DNA of 5,994 bases from Pseudomonadota bacterium (GTDB lineage: Bacteria > Pseudomonadota > Gammaproteobacteria > Burkholderiales > Ferrovaceae), in NCBI GenBank assembly GCA_021828575.1, contig JAJZEL010000089.1, forward strand, positions 1 through 5,994, in the 5' to 3' direction. The notes beneath the pieces were generated by a model. It did not search any database, was not told where the DNA came from, and saw nothing but the letters and a program-made list of their open reading frames with translations. Each line of letters starts with the position of its first letter. The stretch's first letter is position 1. This document shows, piece by piece, positions 5,583-5,994 of the stretch. The position numbers were made by a program, and so were the translations under genes.

Positions 5583-5994
5583 GTGGTGCTCGAGCAGCAG
5601 CAGGACTACCGGTTTCATGTGTCTTTCAGTGAGACGCTGCCAATCCTGCAAGTGGACGAAGCACCTCCGGTGGGATCAGGTCAGGGGCCCACACCAGGAC
5701 ACCTTCTGGTGGCAGCCGTAGTGAATTGCATGACGGATGCGTTGCTGTTTGCCATGCGTAAATTCCGTATGAGCCCGGAACCCATGCGCTCGCAAGGGCG
5801 CATGGATCTCGGGCGAAATGCAGAGGGTCGGTTGCGGGTACAGGCCATCCATGTGGACATTCGCCTGGGTATCCCTAGCGCGGGACTGGAACATCTTCCT
5901 CGGGTGCTGGACCAGTTCGAGGCATTCTGCACAGTAGGTCAGAGTGTGGCACAGGGGTTGCCCGTGCTGGTGACCGTCAGGGACAGTCTGGGGT
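5583..5994 (+). CDS. OsmC-family protein (3' end outside the window; start uncertain, possible frameshift)
   Basis: An open frame of 137 residues to the window edge. It carries OsmC-family features: P-P-V-G-S-G-Q-G-P-T-P-G-H-L-L-V-A-A-V leading to N-C-M-T-D-A-L-L (Cys49), then a beta strand region and a second cysteine in F-C-T-V-G-Q-S-V (Cys116). OsmC/Ohr proteins use two such cysteines to reduce organic hydroperoxides, so peroxide defence is a reasonable but unproved role. The only in-frame starts near the expected N terminus are GTG at 5583 and 5586, without a good ribosome site. AGAGGT (5554-5559) is well placed for the ATG at 5567, which is one base out of frame; with one G fewer at 5569-5571 the protein would start M-D-Q-P-F-V-V-L-E. 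The gene follows trxC with a gap of under 30 bases and is probably in the same operon. Confidence 0.75.
   Translation, partial: MVLEQQQDYRFHVSFSETLPILQVDEAPPVGSGQGPTPGHLLVAAVVNCMTDALLFAMRKFRMSPEPMRSQGRMDLGRNAEGRLRVQAIHVDIRLGIPSAGLEHLPRVLDQFEAFCTVGQSVAQGLPVLVTVRDSLG

Noticed and set aside
5299..5721. Plus-strand open frame overlapping trxC and the OsmC-family gene
   Set aside because: The product is low complexity and matches no family; both real genes here are in other frames. Slippage into it at the G8 run is conceivable but unsupported.
1..5994. Defence system, mobile element, CRISPR array or RNA gene
   Set aside because: I saw no direct repeats in series, transposase, integrase, nuclease or helicase motifs, and no tRNA-like or rRNA sequence on either strand.

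Overview
This is a moderately GC-rich, densely packed bacterial chromosomal segment. All six genes look like ordinary housekeeping or accessory genes of a motile, respiring Gram-negative, probably proteobacterial, organism. That reading rests on a methyl-accepting chemotaxis receptor with a flagellar-type promoter candidate, an exported c-type cytochrome-like protein, a thioredoxin-2, an RssA-like patatin protein and a PAS-GAF signalling protein of the kind common in Proteobacteria. I cannot name the genus. I see no rRNA, tRNA, CRISPR array, insertion sequence or prophage gene.

Layout. (1) The left end, up to 898, is the N-terminal 299 residues of a minus-strand PAS-GAF sensor whose C-terminal output domain lies outside the window. 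(2) A 100-base divergent promoter region (899-998) separates it from a plus-strand patatin-like phospholipase (999-1859). Good -10 boxes for the two directions overlap at 957-964. (3) The patatin gene runs tail to tail into a minus-strand membrane protein (1856-2812). This protein appears to contain two HPP-like repeats, and the two genes share a CTAG in which each strand reads TAG. (4) A second divergent region (2813-2987) carries a candidate sigma-28 promoter ahead of a chemotaxis receptor (2988-4607). (5) After a 54-base gap with its own candidate promoter comes a tight plus-strand redox cluster: a c-type cytochrome-like protein (4662-5114), thioredoxin-2 (5111-5554, overlapping by four bases) and an OsmC-family protein (from about 5583 to beyond the window edge).

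The redox cluster is the most interesting part. The exported protein has the surroundings of a cytochrome c haem site, but the second haem cysteine is replaced by glycine (C-E-T-G-H), one base away from a normal CxxCH. The OsmC-family gene has a good ribosome binding site and ATG, but these are one base out of frame with the conserved protein: removing one G from a GGG run would restore M-D-Q-P-F. Both could be real biology, pseudogene decay or sequence errors. I found no clearly new multi-gene system; the candidates worth checking are listed as findings.
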